NCBI GenBank assembly: GCA_964475955.1
Contig: CAYYZY010000036.1
Location: forward strand, 1 to 50,525
Direction: 5' to 3'
Origin: DATKZH01 sp964475955
GTDB taxonomy: Bacteria > Planctomycetota > Planctomycetia > Pirellulales > Thermoguttaceae
Length of the DNA stretch: 50,525 nt
Numbering within the stretch: the stretch's first letter is position 1; the number at the start of each line of letters is the position of its first letter. Shown here in pieces: positions 8,524 through 17,377 of this stretch. The notes under the pieces were generated by a model, which was not told the DNA's origin, did not search any database, and saw nothing but the letters and a program-made list of their open reading frames with translations. The position numbers and the translations under genes were made by a program.

Positions 8524-10557
8524 TCACGGCGACCCAAGCTCGATTTCGTACACCCGTACCGCCAGCTTCCTCGACTCGTCGCCAAAGCGCGCTCCTTGTG
8601 GCTCGATCGAGCGCTCTTCGCCCACAACTTCGACGCTTCGCACCGTCCCGGGCAGCGTGAACGTGGCCGTGCCCTTGCCGTCGCCGTTGTTGACGGCCAC
8701 GAGGTAGAGCTTGCCGTCGTGCCGCCGGGCCGTCCAGTTGAGCCAACCGGGGGCGTCGGCCGGGGCCGGGTCGCAGGAGACGCGGATCGGGGGCACGGGC
8801 TCCACGGAAAGGAGCACCGGCGCCAAGGCGTCGATCTCCGCGGCGATCCGCTTGAGGCCCGCCCACTGCCGGTCGAACGGCACGTCGGGGTTGCGCTTCA
8901 CGTCGTACCACGAATAGAAGACCAGCCCGGTCGCCCCCTCGGCGATGCACTGCCAGGCCATGCTGCGGACTTCGTCGAAGGTGGGCGTGTGGTAGTCCTT
9001 TCCCCCCTCCTCCTTGCGGTAGTTGGCCCAGTTGTGCAGTTGGGGCACCTGCCACATGGGCCGGGCGCGCTCGACCTGGCGGAACGTCTCGGCCGTCCAC
9101 TCGGCGGCCCAGGAGGCCGGGGCGCGGCCAATCGGGTAGGGATCGGTGCCGATCACGTCAAACGTGTTCAGGTACGCCCCCACCTCGCGATACTGGTAGA
9201 GGACGACCCACGTGGGATGGTGCGGATCCTCTTCGGCCACCCAACGCCGGTGGGCCTCGAGCTGCGGCATGAACCGCTGCGGCAGCTCGTCGTTCAGGTA
9301 CCACGCCAGAAGCGCCGGGTGGTCGCGGAACCGGCGCACCCGACGGCGCACGTGCGGCTCCTCGTCGGCAGTCTCCTTGATGAAGCCCGGGCAGTACCGC
9401 GAGCCGGCGTACCAGTCCTTGATCGAGTAGATCACCTTGAGGCCGTGCTTCCCGGCCAGGTCCATCTCGTCCGGCTTGGGCGACCCGTACGGCATCAGAC
9501 AGTTGAACTTGCTGTCGGCGTAGGTGCGAATATCCTCCTCGTTGATGCGGCTCCAGTACATGCCGAGCGGGAAGAACGGCTCGCCGTCGACCAGGAGGCG
9601 GCGGTGCTCGTCGATCGCGCATCGCGGCCGGAAGTCGTCCGGCACGCGGGCCAGCGCGTGGGTGGCCGTCTGCATCTCGTCGCCATTCGGGCCGACGAGC
9701 CGCACCTGGAGATCGTAGTCGCCCACGGCGAGCCGGCCGGTGGGGAAGTCGAGATCGGTCGGCCGGTCGGCGTCGGCGGCCGGCCGGGCTTCGGTCTGCC
9801 AGAGCACCTTGGCTTCGTCGTCGCCGCGACCTTGCAGCGCGGCCTGAATGCGCAGGTCGGTCGGCTTCTCGTCGCAATCGACCAGGTTCAGGCGCACGCG
9901 CACCCGGCCCTGCTCCGGGCCGGCCGCCGTGATCCGCCCGCGATAGACCGGCGAGAGGACGACCGACCGCATGGGCGGATCGACCACGCGGACGACCTCC
10001 ACGTCGTCGAACCAGGCGGTGCCGGTCATGCCCTTGCGCACGTAGCACAGGAGCGTCACTCCGGCGGCCTCCTTGGGAACGCGGGTGACGCCGACCACGT
10101 GGGTCCAATCCCGGGTGCCCTTCACGCCGCTCGGGTAGGAGCCGCCCAGCCACTTGCCGTCCTTGTCCTTCCACTCCAGGCAGATCGTGGCGCCCGACTC
10201 GGGGCCGGCGATCTCGTGCGTCTTCACCCAAACGCCGAACCGGTACTTCCGGCCCGGCTGCAAGGGCACGCTCTGGGACGAAAGGGCGTAGCGCCCCGCG
10301 TCGTCGTTGACGTACTTCAGCGACGCCTCGCCGGTTCGCGCCACCTCGCGGTCGATGCGGTAGACCTGCGCCGGCCCGTGCCAGGCGGCGGGCATCGGCC
10401 GCTTCGAGTCGGCCTCTTCGAACGAGGGATTGACGACGAGTCTCGCGCCCGACTCGCCCGGTTCGGCGGGCGTCGCCCCCCACGAGAGCGCGATCCCCAA
10501 CCCGATCCAGAGCAAACTAACGACCTTGCCTCGATTTCGCACGGCATCTCCCAACAT
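8524..10557 (-). CDS. Exported carbohydrate-binding / glycoside-hydrolase-like protein
   Basis: A 677-residue exported protein. The start at 10557 is chosen because GAGGAG stands 8 nt before it; the longer start at 10581 has none. After the signal (VVSLLWIGLGIALSWG) comes a CBM4/9-like beta-sandwich (about 35-190) with the usual opening LVVNPSFEEADSKRPMPAAW and the segment LQPGRKYRFGVWVKTHEIAG. A linker beta domain follows, then a TIM-barrel-like region (about 290-600) with FPLGMYWSRINEEDIRTYAD, HPALLAWYLNDELPQRF and GLVFYSWYDV. Acidic residues in WYLNDELPQ fit a glycosidase active site. A small beta domain ends the protein. No specific GH family is assigned. Likely periplasmic polysaccharide breakdown. 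Confidence 0.75.
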   Translation of the reverse strand: MLGDAVRNRGKVVSLLWIGLGIALSWGATPAEPGESGARLVVNPSFEEADSKRPMPAAWHGPAQVYRIDREVARTGEASLKYVNDDAGRYALSSQSVPLQPGRKYRFGVWVKTHEIAGPESGATICLEWKDKDGKWLGGSYPSGVKGTRDWTHVVGVTRVPKEAAGVTLLCYVRKGMTGTAWFDDVEVVRVVDPPMRSVVLSPVYRGRITAAGPEQGRVRVRLNLVDCDEKPTDLRIQAALQGRGDDEAKVLWQTEARPAADADRPTDLDFPTGRLAVGDYDLQVRLVGPNGDEMQTATHALARVPDDFRPRCAIDEHRRLLVDGEPFFPLGMYWSRINEEDIRTYADSKFNCLMPYGSPKPDEMDLAGKHGLKVIYSIKDWYAGSRYCPGFIKETADEEPHVRRRVRRFRDHPALLAWYLNDELPQRFMPQLEAHRRWVAEEDPHHPTWVVLYQYREVGAYLNTFDVIGTDPYPIGRAPASWAAEWTAETFRQVERARPMWQVPQLHNWANYRKEEGGKDYHTPTFDEVRSMAWQCIAEGATGLVFYSWYDVKRNPDVPFDRQWAGLKRIAAEIDALAPVLLSVEPVPPIRVSCDPAPADAPGWLNWTARRHDGKLYLVAVNNGDGKGTATFTLPGTVRSVEVVGEERSIEPQGARFGDESRKLAVRVYEIELGSP

Positions 10558-10901
10558 GGCTTTTCTCCTCGAACGCCGCACTCGTATGATGGTCTGGAAT
10601 GAGAAGATCTCTCTTTCTTATCAACAAGGCCACCTGGCCTGGCCGTTGGGGGAATGCGAAAGACCTCTCCCCTTCGCAAGGAGATTCCCGAGGGCCAAGC
10701 GTATCGGAGACAAAGCGTATTAGAGACAATTCGTCGAAGCGATCCAAGTCCACTCGAAGGAACAGGTCACGCCGTGGGAAATGCGTTCAGCAACCGAACG
10801 GCGCGCTCGGGCGGCGGGTCCAGAAGGTGGGAGCGCACAACTCCAAAAGGTCGCCTGACTCCGTCTTGGGGCCTTCCTTTCGGACCCGGGCGTCGGTCAC
10901 A
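10558..10901. other. Divergent intergenic region, 344 nt
   Basis: Lies between the starts of the minus-strand glycoside-hydrolase-like gene and the plus-strand lipoate-ligase-like gene, so it should carry both promoters. I see no gene with a ribosome site. It contains a lower-GC stretch near 10600-10625 and the 16-bp tandem repeat at 10697-10728. Confidence 0.5.
10697..10728 (+). repeat. Two-copy 16-bp tandem repeat, possible operator
   Basis: AAGCGTATCGGAGACA is followed immediately by AAGCGTATTAGAGACA (14 of 16 bases identical). It sits in the middle of a divergent promoter region, where a tandem site could bind a dimeric regulator. There is no direct proof of function. Confidence 0.4.
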
Positions 10902-11630
10902 ATGGGTCCCATGCGCTACCTCGACCTGACGCTCCCGACGCCGGAAGAGAACCTCGCCCTCGACGAGGCCCTGCTCGACGCGGCCGAACGGGCGGCCCGA
11001 CCCACCGAAACACTCCGCCTGTGGGAGCCGGCCGAGCCGATGGTCGTGGTGGGGCGCTCGTCGCGCGTCGACGAGGAGGTCGAGCGAGAGTTCTGCCGCG
11101 GGCGGCGCATCCCGGTGCTGCGTCGCTCGAGCGGCGGGGCCGCCGTGGTCAGCGGGCCGGGGTGCCTGATGTACGCGCTGGTGCTCAGTTACGAGCGGCG
11201 CCCGGCGCTGCGCATGCTCGATCAGGCCCATCGCTTCGTGTTGGGGCGGATCGCCTCGTCGCTGCGTCCGCTCGTGCCCGAGGTGGCCTGCCGGGGGACG
11301 AGCGACCTGGTGACCGGTCGCAGGAAGTTTTCGGGCAACAGCGTTCGGTGCAAGCGGACCCACTTTCTCTACCACGGCACGCTCCTCTACGACTTTCCGC
11401 TCGAATTGATCGCCCGGTGCCTGAAGATGCCGCCCCGCCAGCCGGACTACCGCGACGGCCGAGGTCATCGCGAGTTCGTCGCCAACCTGCCGCTCTCGCC
11501 CGACGAGATCCGCAGGGCCTTGATCGCCGGTTGGGAGGCCGACCAGCCGCACGGGCCGTGGCCGCGGGACGACGTTGCCCGGCTGGTGGCCGAGAAATAC
11601 GGCCGACCGGAGTGGCACGACCGTCGCTGA
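10902..11630 (+). CDS. Lipoate-protein ligase A family protein
   Basis: A 242-residue protein of the LplA/LipM/biotin-ligase fold, which attaches lipoate or octanoate to a lysine of dehydrogenase E2 or GcvH proteins. Seen: PTPEENLALDEALLDAAE at the N-terminus, LRLWEPAEPMVVVGRSSRVD, the substrate-binding IPVLRRSSGGAAVVSGPG (RRxSGGGAV-type motif), and the lysine strand TSDLVTGRRKFSGNSVRCKR followed by LYHGTLLYDF. It lacks the C-terminal accessory domain of E. coli LplA, as many short ligases and amidotransferases do. The start could be 10902 or 10911; neither has a clear ribosome site. Whether it ligates free lipoate or transfers octanoate is not decidable here. Confidence 0.85.
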   Translation: MGPMRYLDLTLPTPEENLALDEALLDAAERAARPTETLRLWEPAEPMVVVGRSSRVDEEVEREFCRGRRIPVLRRSSGGAAVVSGPGCLMYALVLSYERRPALRMLDQAHRFVLGRIASSLRPLVPEVACRGTSDLVTGRRKFSGNSVRCKRTHFLYHGTLLYDFPLELIARCLKMPPRQPDYRDGRGHREFVANLPLSPDEIRRALIAGWEADQPHGPWPRDDVARLVAEKYGRPEWHDRR

Positions 11631-11776
11631 GGCCGCGCCGACGGCGATCCCGATCCGTAGGCGGAGCATTGGATCCCGGCCGCCCGGCGAGTACATTGGA
11701 TGCCGGTCCGGCGTGACGGCGGGTAGCGCGTCGCGCCGTTCCCTCCCGCCACCCGAACATACGAGGAGTCGCCCTG

Positions 11777-13282
11777 ATGATCTCCGATTTCCGTGCGACG
11801 ATCGATGGCAGACGTGCGCCGGCCGCGTCGGTTCTCGTCGCGGCGTGGCTGATCCTGCCCGGCGGCGCCGCGGCGGCCGAGCGGAAAGCGCCCGACTACC
11901 TCGAAGTCGTGCGCGCGTATGCCGACGCCCTGATCGACCATGGGCGCGACCGGTACGGCCCGGTCCGCTCCCCGCTCTTTGCCACCACGCTCGACCGCCG
12001 GACGCTGCGCCTGTGCGAGGGCGACCGGCTCGCCGAGGTCAAGGACATCCCGCGCGAGGGCTGGGGCATCCGGCCGCACGACCGTATGCCCACCGGCGCG
12101 AATTCCCAACATCACCAAAATCTGTACCAGGTGCTTTACGCCCTGACCGAGGTGACCGGCGAGCCACGCTACGCCGAGGCGGCCGACGCCGCGCTCGCGT
12201 GGTTCTTCCGGCATTGCCAGAGCGAGGCGACCGGACTGTTCGCCTGGGGCGAGCACATCGGCCGGGACTTCCTCACCGAGAAGCCGACCGGCAACACCCA
12301 CGAGTACTTCCGGCCGTGGGTCCTATGGGAGCGGTCGTACGCGCTGGCTCCGCAAGCCTGCGAGCGATTCGCCCGCGGCGTGTGGGAACACCAGATCGGC
12401 GACCCGTCGACCGGCAACTTTTCCCGCCACGCCCGATACGACCGCCACGGCCCGGGCAAGGATTCGCAGTACCCCCGGCACGGCGGGTTCTACATCGGCA
12501 CGTGGGCCGCCGCGTACGAGCACACCGGCGATCCCGTGTTCCTGACGGCCATCGAAACGCTGGTCGACTATTTCGACGGGCGCCGCAGCCCCACCTCGGG
12601 CGCGATCCCCGCCGAGAGCCACCCGCGCTCGAAGGGCCTGATGATCTGGCCGGGCAGCAACCTGTCGCTGGCGGTCGACCTGGAGAAGGCGGCCGGCAAG
12701 GTGCCCGGGGCGCTCGCCGCCAAGCTGCGCCGAAACGCGGCGAAGTGCGACGAGGTGTTCCTCAAGATCGAACACGATCTGTCGCCCGGCGGCAAGGGCT
12801 TCGTCGGCACGGCCCACACGCACACGCTCGCCGTGCAAGGTTACAGCAAGGGGGTGTGGCGGGCCGGCTACGGCGTGGGCAACGACGCCTCGTTCGCCAA
12901 CCTCTGCCTGCTCCGCTACCGCCAGGCCCCGCGCGACGGCTACCGCAAGCTCGTCCTCGACACGGCCGCCCGCTACCTGGAAGGCGAGCCCGACGCCGCC
13001 GTCCCGCTCCACCCGGGCACGTTCGGCAACCTCGTGTTCCTCATGCTCGGCGCCCACGAGATCACCGGCCGGAAGCGCTACCTCGACTCGGCCCACCGCT
13101 ACGCGGGCCTGGCCGTGGAGACGTTCGTCGGCGACGGCTCCCCGCTCCCCAAGGCGACCAGCCGTCACGATCATTATGAAGCCATCACGCTAGGCGACAC
13201 GATGATGATGGCGCTGGTGCAGCTCTGGGCGATCGAGAACCGTCCCGGCCAGCCCGTGCGCCTGGTGTACTGCGACCGGTGA
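11777..13282 (+). CDS. Exported (alpha/alpha)6-barrel-like protein, possible polysaccharide lyase or glycosidase
   Basis: A 501-residue protein with GAGGAG upstream of ATG 11777 and a signal peptide (VLVAAWLILPGGAAAAERK). It is helix-rich with repeated hairpin units typical of six-hairpin (alpha/alpha)6 toroids: NLYQVLYALTEVTGEPRYAE, GFYIGTWAAAYEHTGDPVFL, NLVFLMLGAHEITGRKRYL. Each carries the aromatic/aliphatic helix followed by a TG(E/D/R)xx(Y/F) turn. Conserved-looking polar residues include NTHEYFRPW and HDHYEAITLGDTM near the end. These fit a periplasmic carbohydrate-active enzyme, but no family can be named with confidence. It is followed 25 nt later by the esterase, probably in the same operon. 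Confidence 0.65.
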   Translation: MISDFRATIDGRRAPAASVLVAAWLILPGGAAAAERKAPDYLEVVRAYADALIDHGRDRYGPVRSPLFATTLDRRTLRLCEGDRLAEVKDIPREGWGIRPHDRMPTGANSQHHQNLYQVLYALTEVTGEPRYAEAADAALAWFFRHCQSEATGLFAWGEHIGRDFLTEKPTGNTHEYFRPWVLWERSYALAPQACERFARGVWEHQIGDPSTGNFSRHARYDRHGPGKDSQYPRHGGFYIGTWAAAYEHTGDPVFLTAIETLVDYFDGRRSPTSGAIPAESHPRSKGLMIWPGSNLSLAVDLEKAAGKVPGALAAKLRRNAAKCDEVFLKIEHDLSPGGKGFVGTAHTHTLAVQGYSKGVWRAGYGVGNDASFANLCLLRYRQAPRDGYRKLVLDTAARYLEGEPDAAVPLHPGTFGNLVFLMLGAHEITGRKRYLDSAHRYAGLAVETFVGDGSPLPKATSRHDHYEAITLGDTMMMALVQLWAIENRPGQPVRLVYCDR

Positions 13283-13307
13283 CCATGACGAACAGGGAGT
13301 TCTTCCC

Positions 13308-14372
13308 ATGACGTGGCAGCGAGCCGGCTTGGTAGGGATTTTCGTCGCGGCGTGGGCCTGCGCTTTGGCCGCCGCGGAGCCGTCGCCGACGGCCTCGTCC
13401 GCAGCGGACCGGCCCGAGCTGGCCTTCGACCCGGCCGGCGACTTCGACGCGTGGCAGGCCAAGCTTCGCAGCCGGCTCCGCGATCTTCTGGCGGTTCCGA
13501 CGACGTGGAACCCCGCCGTGGAGTCCACGATACGGCCGGACGGTGCAACCGACCAATACACGGTCGACCGCGTCGAGTTCGAGGCCGAGCCGGGCCAGAC
13601 GGTGCCCGGCTACCTGCTCCGCCCCAAGCAGGCCGAGCCGCCGCTGCCGGTGATGATCTGCCTCCAGGGGCATTCGCCGGGCATGCACATCTCGATCGGC
13701 CGGGCGAAGACGGCGCGGGAGCGGATGTCGATCGCCGGGGGGCGCGACGTCGCCGTCCAGGCGGCCCGGCACGGGTGGGCCGCCCTGGCGATCGAGCAGC
13801 GGGCCTTCGGTGAGCGGGCCGTGCCCGGCGTGGCCTGCAACGACGTGGCACTGCGCGAGCTGCTCAGAGGTCGGCCGCTCACCGGGCAGCGCGTGTTCGA
13901 CGTGATGCGGGCCGTCGACTTCATCGCCGCGCAGCCCGACCTCGACGCCCGGCGCGTCGGCTGCATGGGCAATTCGGCGGGCGGCACGGTCAGCTTCTAC
14001 GCCGCCTGCCTCGACGAGCGGATTCGCCTGGCCGTGGTCTCCTGCTCGTTCGGCACGTTCGAGTCGACCTGGCTCTACAAGCGGCACTGCGCCTGCGGCT
14101 ACATCCCGGGCCTCTTGAAGGTGGCCGACATGCCCGACCTCGCCGGGCTGATCGCCCCCCGGCACCTGATTCTCGTCGCCGGCAGGAAGGACGCCATCGC
14201 ACGGTTCGACGGCGTCGAGCAGGGCTTCCGGCTCGCCCGAAGCGCGTTCGCCGCCGCCGGCTGCGCCGATCGCGTAACGCTCCTGGCGGCCGACGCCGGC
14301 CACCAGTTCTACCCCGACCTGGCCTGGCCGGTCATCCAGAAAACTTTGGCGAGTTGGGGCACGCCGGAATAG
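13308..14372 (+). CDS. Exported alpha/beta hydrolase, acetyl-xylan-esterase/dienelactone-hydrolase-like
   Basis: A 354-residue exported hydrolase. GGGAG lies 8 nt before the ATG and the signal peptide is VGIFVAAWACALAAAEP. The fold is clear: PVMICLQGHSPGMH (oxyanion strand), a nucleophile elbow GCMGNSAGGTVSFYAA (Ser about residue 223), HLILVAGRKDAIARFDG (acid Asp) and LLAADAGHQFYPD (catalytic His). The order matches the large esterase group that includes acetyl xylan esterases. The upstream neighbour is a presumed glycan-active enzyme, so removing acyl groups from plant-type or algal polysaccharide is a reasonable inference. It converges with the next gene, 86 nt apart. Confidence 0.8.
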   Translation: MTWQRAGLVGIFVAAWACALAAAEPSPTASSAADRPELAFDPAGDFDAWQAKLRSRLRDLLAVPTTWNPAVESTIRPDGATDQYTVDRVEFEAEPGQTVPGYLLRPKQAEPPLPVMICLQGHSPGMHISIGRAKTARERMSIAGGRDVAVQAARHGWAALAIEQRAFGERAVPGVACNDVALRELLRGRPLTGQRVFDVMRAVDFIAAQPDLDARRVGCMGNSAGGTVSFYAACLDERIRLAVVSCSFGTFESTWLYKRHCACGYIPGLLKVADMPDLAGLIAPRHLILVAGRKDAIARFDGVEQGFRLARSAFAAAGCADRVTLLAADAGHQFYPDLAWPVIQKTLASWGTPE

Positions 14373-14458
14373 GGCCTCCCGCTCCCCGTAGGATGGGTCT
14401 CGTACCTCGACCCTACAGCCTACGTCCTACGCCCGATGCGACGATGCCGGGAAACACA

Positions 14459-15794
14459 TCACTCGCCGGCTTCCAGCAGCTTTCGCATCGCCCCCATCAG
14501 CAGGCCTCCAACCGCCGGGGCGACCTTCGACGCCCCCGGGCTCGCCTCGTAGCCGCCCTGGCTGTAGGCGATTTTTGGCGGGATGTAGCCGGGGGCGTAG
14601 TCGCCGTAGGCGGCCATGGCCACGAACAGGTCGGGGCGCATCCGCCGCGAGCTGGTATTCGATGAGCAGCTCGCCCGGCATGTGCAGCACCCTCGCCGCG
14701 TTCAGCCGGAGGCACGCGACGTCGATGGGGTCGCCGCTCTGGCAGCGCCGCAGCCAGACGAGGTTCTTCGCCGCGTACCATCGGTCCTTCGGCTTGGCCT
14801 CCGGGTCTTCGACGGCCTTCCGCAGCGCGGCTTCGTCCATGTGCTCCGAAGGCGGAAGAACGACCGGCTCGACGGTCCACCCCACGCCGTCGGCCGCAAG
14901 CGGCGATCGCTCCATGCTCTCCCAGGCACGCTTCATGCCGGCGGCCACGCGGTCGGCGAGCACCTGCCGGTTTTCCGGCGAGCCGTCGTTCCACTTGCCC
15001 GCGCCGACGTCGCCCCCGGCCCCGTTGAAGTGGACGTGCGGCACGCCGGTCTCCTCCTGGCGCGCATTGCGCGCCAGGCCGGGGAAGTCGGGATTGGCCA
15101 GGCCGGTCCGGTAATAGCTTTGCGGATGCGTGGCGTAGTACGTGAGCGCGACGATCGGCTCGTCGCCGTGGAGAAGCGCGATCAGCTTCAGCTCGGGATC
15201 GATCTTGCCGGCGGGAAACGCCCGGATTTCCGGGTTCTTGGTGGCCGTCCACCGGGTGTGCATCACCTTTCCGTCGGGGCCCAGGATCCGCCGGTTCGAG
15301 GCGACCTTCTCGACGACGCCCCGCCCCAGGCCGACGTGCGTCACTGGCTTGGCGGCGGCCAGGGCCTCCTTCACGGCGGCCGATGCGCGGTCGATCACGT
15401 CCATGGCGAATTCGGGATCGAAGCCCACGCCCGACGGGCCGTGTTCGCTGAGCAGCTCCTCGGCCGAGAAATCGCAGCGCGAGCAGGGCGGGCAGATCAT
15501 GCAGGTGCCGCGGATGAGGGTCACCGGGATATCGGGGTTCTGCTGGATGGCGTCGATGGCCTCGAACAGGTTGTCTTCCTGGATCGGTGCCAGCTCGTCC
15601 GTTCGGGCGCCGTAGAAGCAGCTCATGCACATCAACTGATAGGGCCGCACGTCGAGAGGGCTCGGCTTCCCCGGCGCCGCTGCCGCCGTGCCCGGCTGCG
15701 GCGATTCGGCGGCGGCCGTTTCCATCGCGGCCAGTCCGAGGGTGGCCGCGGCGCCGGCCTTGGCGAAGACGCGTCGATTGATGCCCTGGCCCAT
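14459..15794 (-). CDS. Tat-exported ceramidase-like protein, frameshifted near 14640
   Basis: Start at 15794 with GGGAG 7 nt upstream; the leader INRRVFAKAGAAATLGLAA is Tat-like. The body contains ALTYYATHPQSYYRTG and HVHFNGAGGDVGAGKWNDG, resembling neutral-ceramidase-like proteins of planctomycetes. The frame that begins at 15794 runs through MPGELLIEYQLAA at about 14650 and then turns into an implausible Arg/Pro-rich tail. The expected C-terminus (MRPDLFVAMAAYGDYAPGYI, then AYSQGGYEASPG, ending LLEAGE) is present in another frame up to a stop at 14459. The span 14459-15794 is 1336 nt, one base over a multiple of three. It is either a sequencing indel or a recent mutation; without it the protein would be about 445 residues. 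Confidence 0.7.
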
Positions 15795-15978
15795 GGTCGT
15801 ACTCCCATCAAGGCACAGTCTCGCCCAGCGTCGATCCGCGCCGGTCACCTGGTCGAGTCTACTCGAACCGGAGCCCGATTCAACCGTCGGGCGAACCGCA
15901 ACGTGTTGCCCCGGCGATCGATTGCCCGTTACGATGAACGGTCGACCGATCCGGCGACCCTACAACAAGGACACCGAA

Positions 15979-17346
15979 ATGAAGCGACGCGATCTCCTCC
16001 GAGCGGCCTCGGCCACGGTCGGGGCCGCTGCCATCGGACCCCTCGCAGCCCACGGCCGGCCCGCGCCGGCCGAACCCGACCGCCGGGCCGACGTGCTGGT
16101 CGTCGGCGCCGGGCCGGCCGGAACCGTGGCCGCGATTCAGGCCGCCCGCGCACGGGCCGAAACCATGCTCGTGGAGATGGGGAGCCAACTCGGCGGGACG
16201 ACGACCACCGGCGGCGTCGCCTATCCCGGGCTGTTTCACGCATGGGGAAAACAGGTGATCGCCGGGATCGGCTGGGAGCTGGTCCGCTCCGCCGTCGAAC
16301 TCGACGGCGGCACCCTGCCCGACTTCTCCCAAATCCCCGAACGCCATTCGCATCACCAGGTACGGCTCAACGGGCAACTCTACGCCGCGCTGGTCGAGGA
16401 GGCGTGCCTCGAGGCGGGCGTTTCGCTGGCCTACTACCAGTTCCCGCTGGCCGTGGAGGCGGCGCCCGACGGCTGGCTCGTCGACGTCGTCGGCAAAGGC
16501 GTGCGCTACCGGGTCGCCTGCCGGCAACTGATCGACTGCACGGGCGGGGCCGACGTGGTCGGCATGCTCGGCCTGCCGCGCCTGCGCGAGGAAACCACGC
16601 AGCCGGGAACGCTGATGTTCTCGCTGGGGGGGTACGACGCCGGCAAGCTCGACGCCGAGGAAATCCAACGCCGCTACCTCCGCGCCCTGGCCGACGGCGA
16701 CCTGGAGGAGGGCGACTACGCCCACGCCCGGGGCCGGTTCATCAACTTCCTCCGCTCCGGGGGCGGCAACGCCCAGCACCTGTTCGGCGTCGACTCCTCC
16801 ACCGCGATGACGAAGACGCAGGCGAACATCGCGGGGCGCCGGTCCCTGTTGCGTCTGCTCCGCTTCACGCGCTCGCTGCCCGGCTGCGAGAACGCGCGGG
16901 TGGTCCGCATGATGCAGGAGACGGGCATCCGGGAGACGTACCGCATCGTGGGCGAGACGATGATCACGTGCGACGATTACACGTCGGGCCGCGTGTTCGA
17001 CGACGCCGTCTCGTACTCCTTCTACCCAATCGACCTGCACGACCGGCACGGCGTCGTCCCCAAGCCGCTCGCCCGGGGCACGGTGCCCACGGTTCCGCTC
17101 GGCGCGCTGCGGCCCAAAGGGAGCCGCAACCTGCTGGTGGCGGGGCGCTCGGTGTCGAGCGATCGGCTGGCCAACTCGGCCCTGCGCGTGCAGGCATCGT
17201 GCATGGCCATGGGCCAGGCCGCCGGCGCGGCCGCCGCCTTGGCCGCCCGGTCGGGCACCACGCCCGGCTCGGTGCCGCTGGGGGAGATACGGTCGCTGCT
17301 GGCCGAGCACGCGGCGATCGTGCCGGGGCGAGGAGTGAGGGGGTGA
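15979..17346 (+). CDS. Exported FAD-dependent oxidoreductase
   Basis: A 455-residue flavoprotein. AAGGA lies 8 nt before ATG 15979, and the twin-arginine-like leader MKRRDLLRAASATVG suggests Tat export with bound FAD. The dinucleotide-binding fingerprint VLVVGAGPAGTVAAIQAA is at residues 39-56 (GAGPAG 43-48), then LVEMGSQLGGTTTTGGVAYP. CRQLIDCTGGADVVGMLG is the second FAD contact. GSRNLLVAGRSVSSDRLANS and AAGAAAALAAR close the fold as in the FAD_oxidored (PF12831-like) group. Substrate is unknown. It is transcribed away from the ceramidase-like gene across a 184-nt divergent spacer. Confidence 0.85.
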   Translation: MKRRDLLRAASATVGAAAIGPLAAHGRPAPAEPDRRADVLVVGAGPAGTVAAIQAARARAETMLVEMGSQLGGTTTTGGVAYPGLFHAWGKQVIAGIGWELVRSAVELDGGTLPDFSQIPERHSHHQVRLNGQLYAALVEEACLEAGVSLAYYQFPLAVEAAPDGWLVDVVGKGVRYRVACRQLIDCTGGADVVGMLGLPRLREETTQPGTLMFSLGGYDAGKLDAEEIQRRYLRALADGDLEEGDYAHARGRFINFLRSGGGNAQHLFGVDSSTAMTKTQANIAGRRSLLRLLRFTRSLPGCENARVVRMMQETGIRETYRIVGETMITCDDYTSGRVFDDAVSYSFYPIDLHDRHGVVPKPLARGTVPTVPLGALRPKGSRNLLVAGRSVSSDRLANSALRVQASCMAMGQAAGAAAALAARSGTTPGSVPLGEIRSLLAEHAAIVPGRGVRG

Positions 17347-17377
17347 CAAGGTGAGGGGGTGACGGGGGCCGCGCGGT

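Noticed and set aside
8449..10602. Long plus-strand open frame of over 700 codons opposite the glycoside-hydrolase-like gene
   Set aside because: High-GC codon use opens the antisense frames. The product is Arg/Pro/His-rich with no domains, and the minus-strand gene has a ribosome site, signal peptide and recognisable domains.
14373..14458. GTAGGATGGGTC-type imperfect inverted repeat between the esterase and the ceramidase-like gene
   Set aside because: Too short and imperfect to call; it may be part of a dispersed repeat but the pairing is weak.
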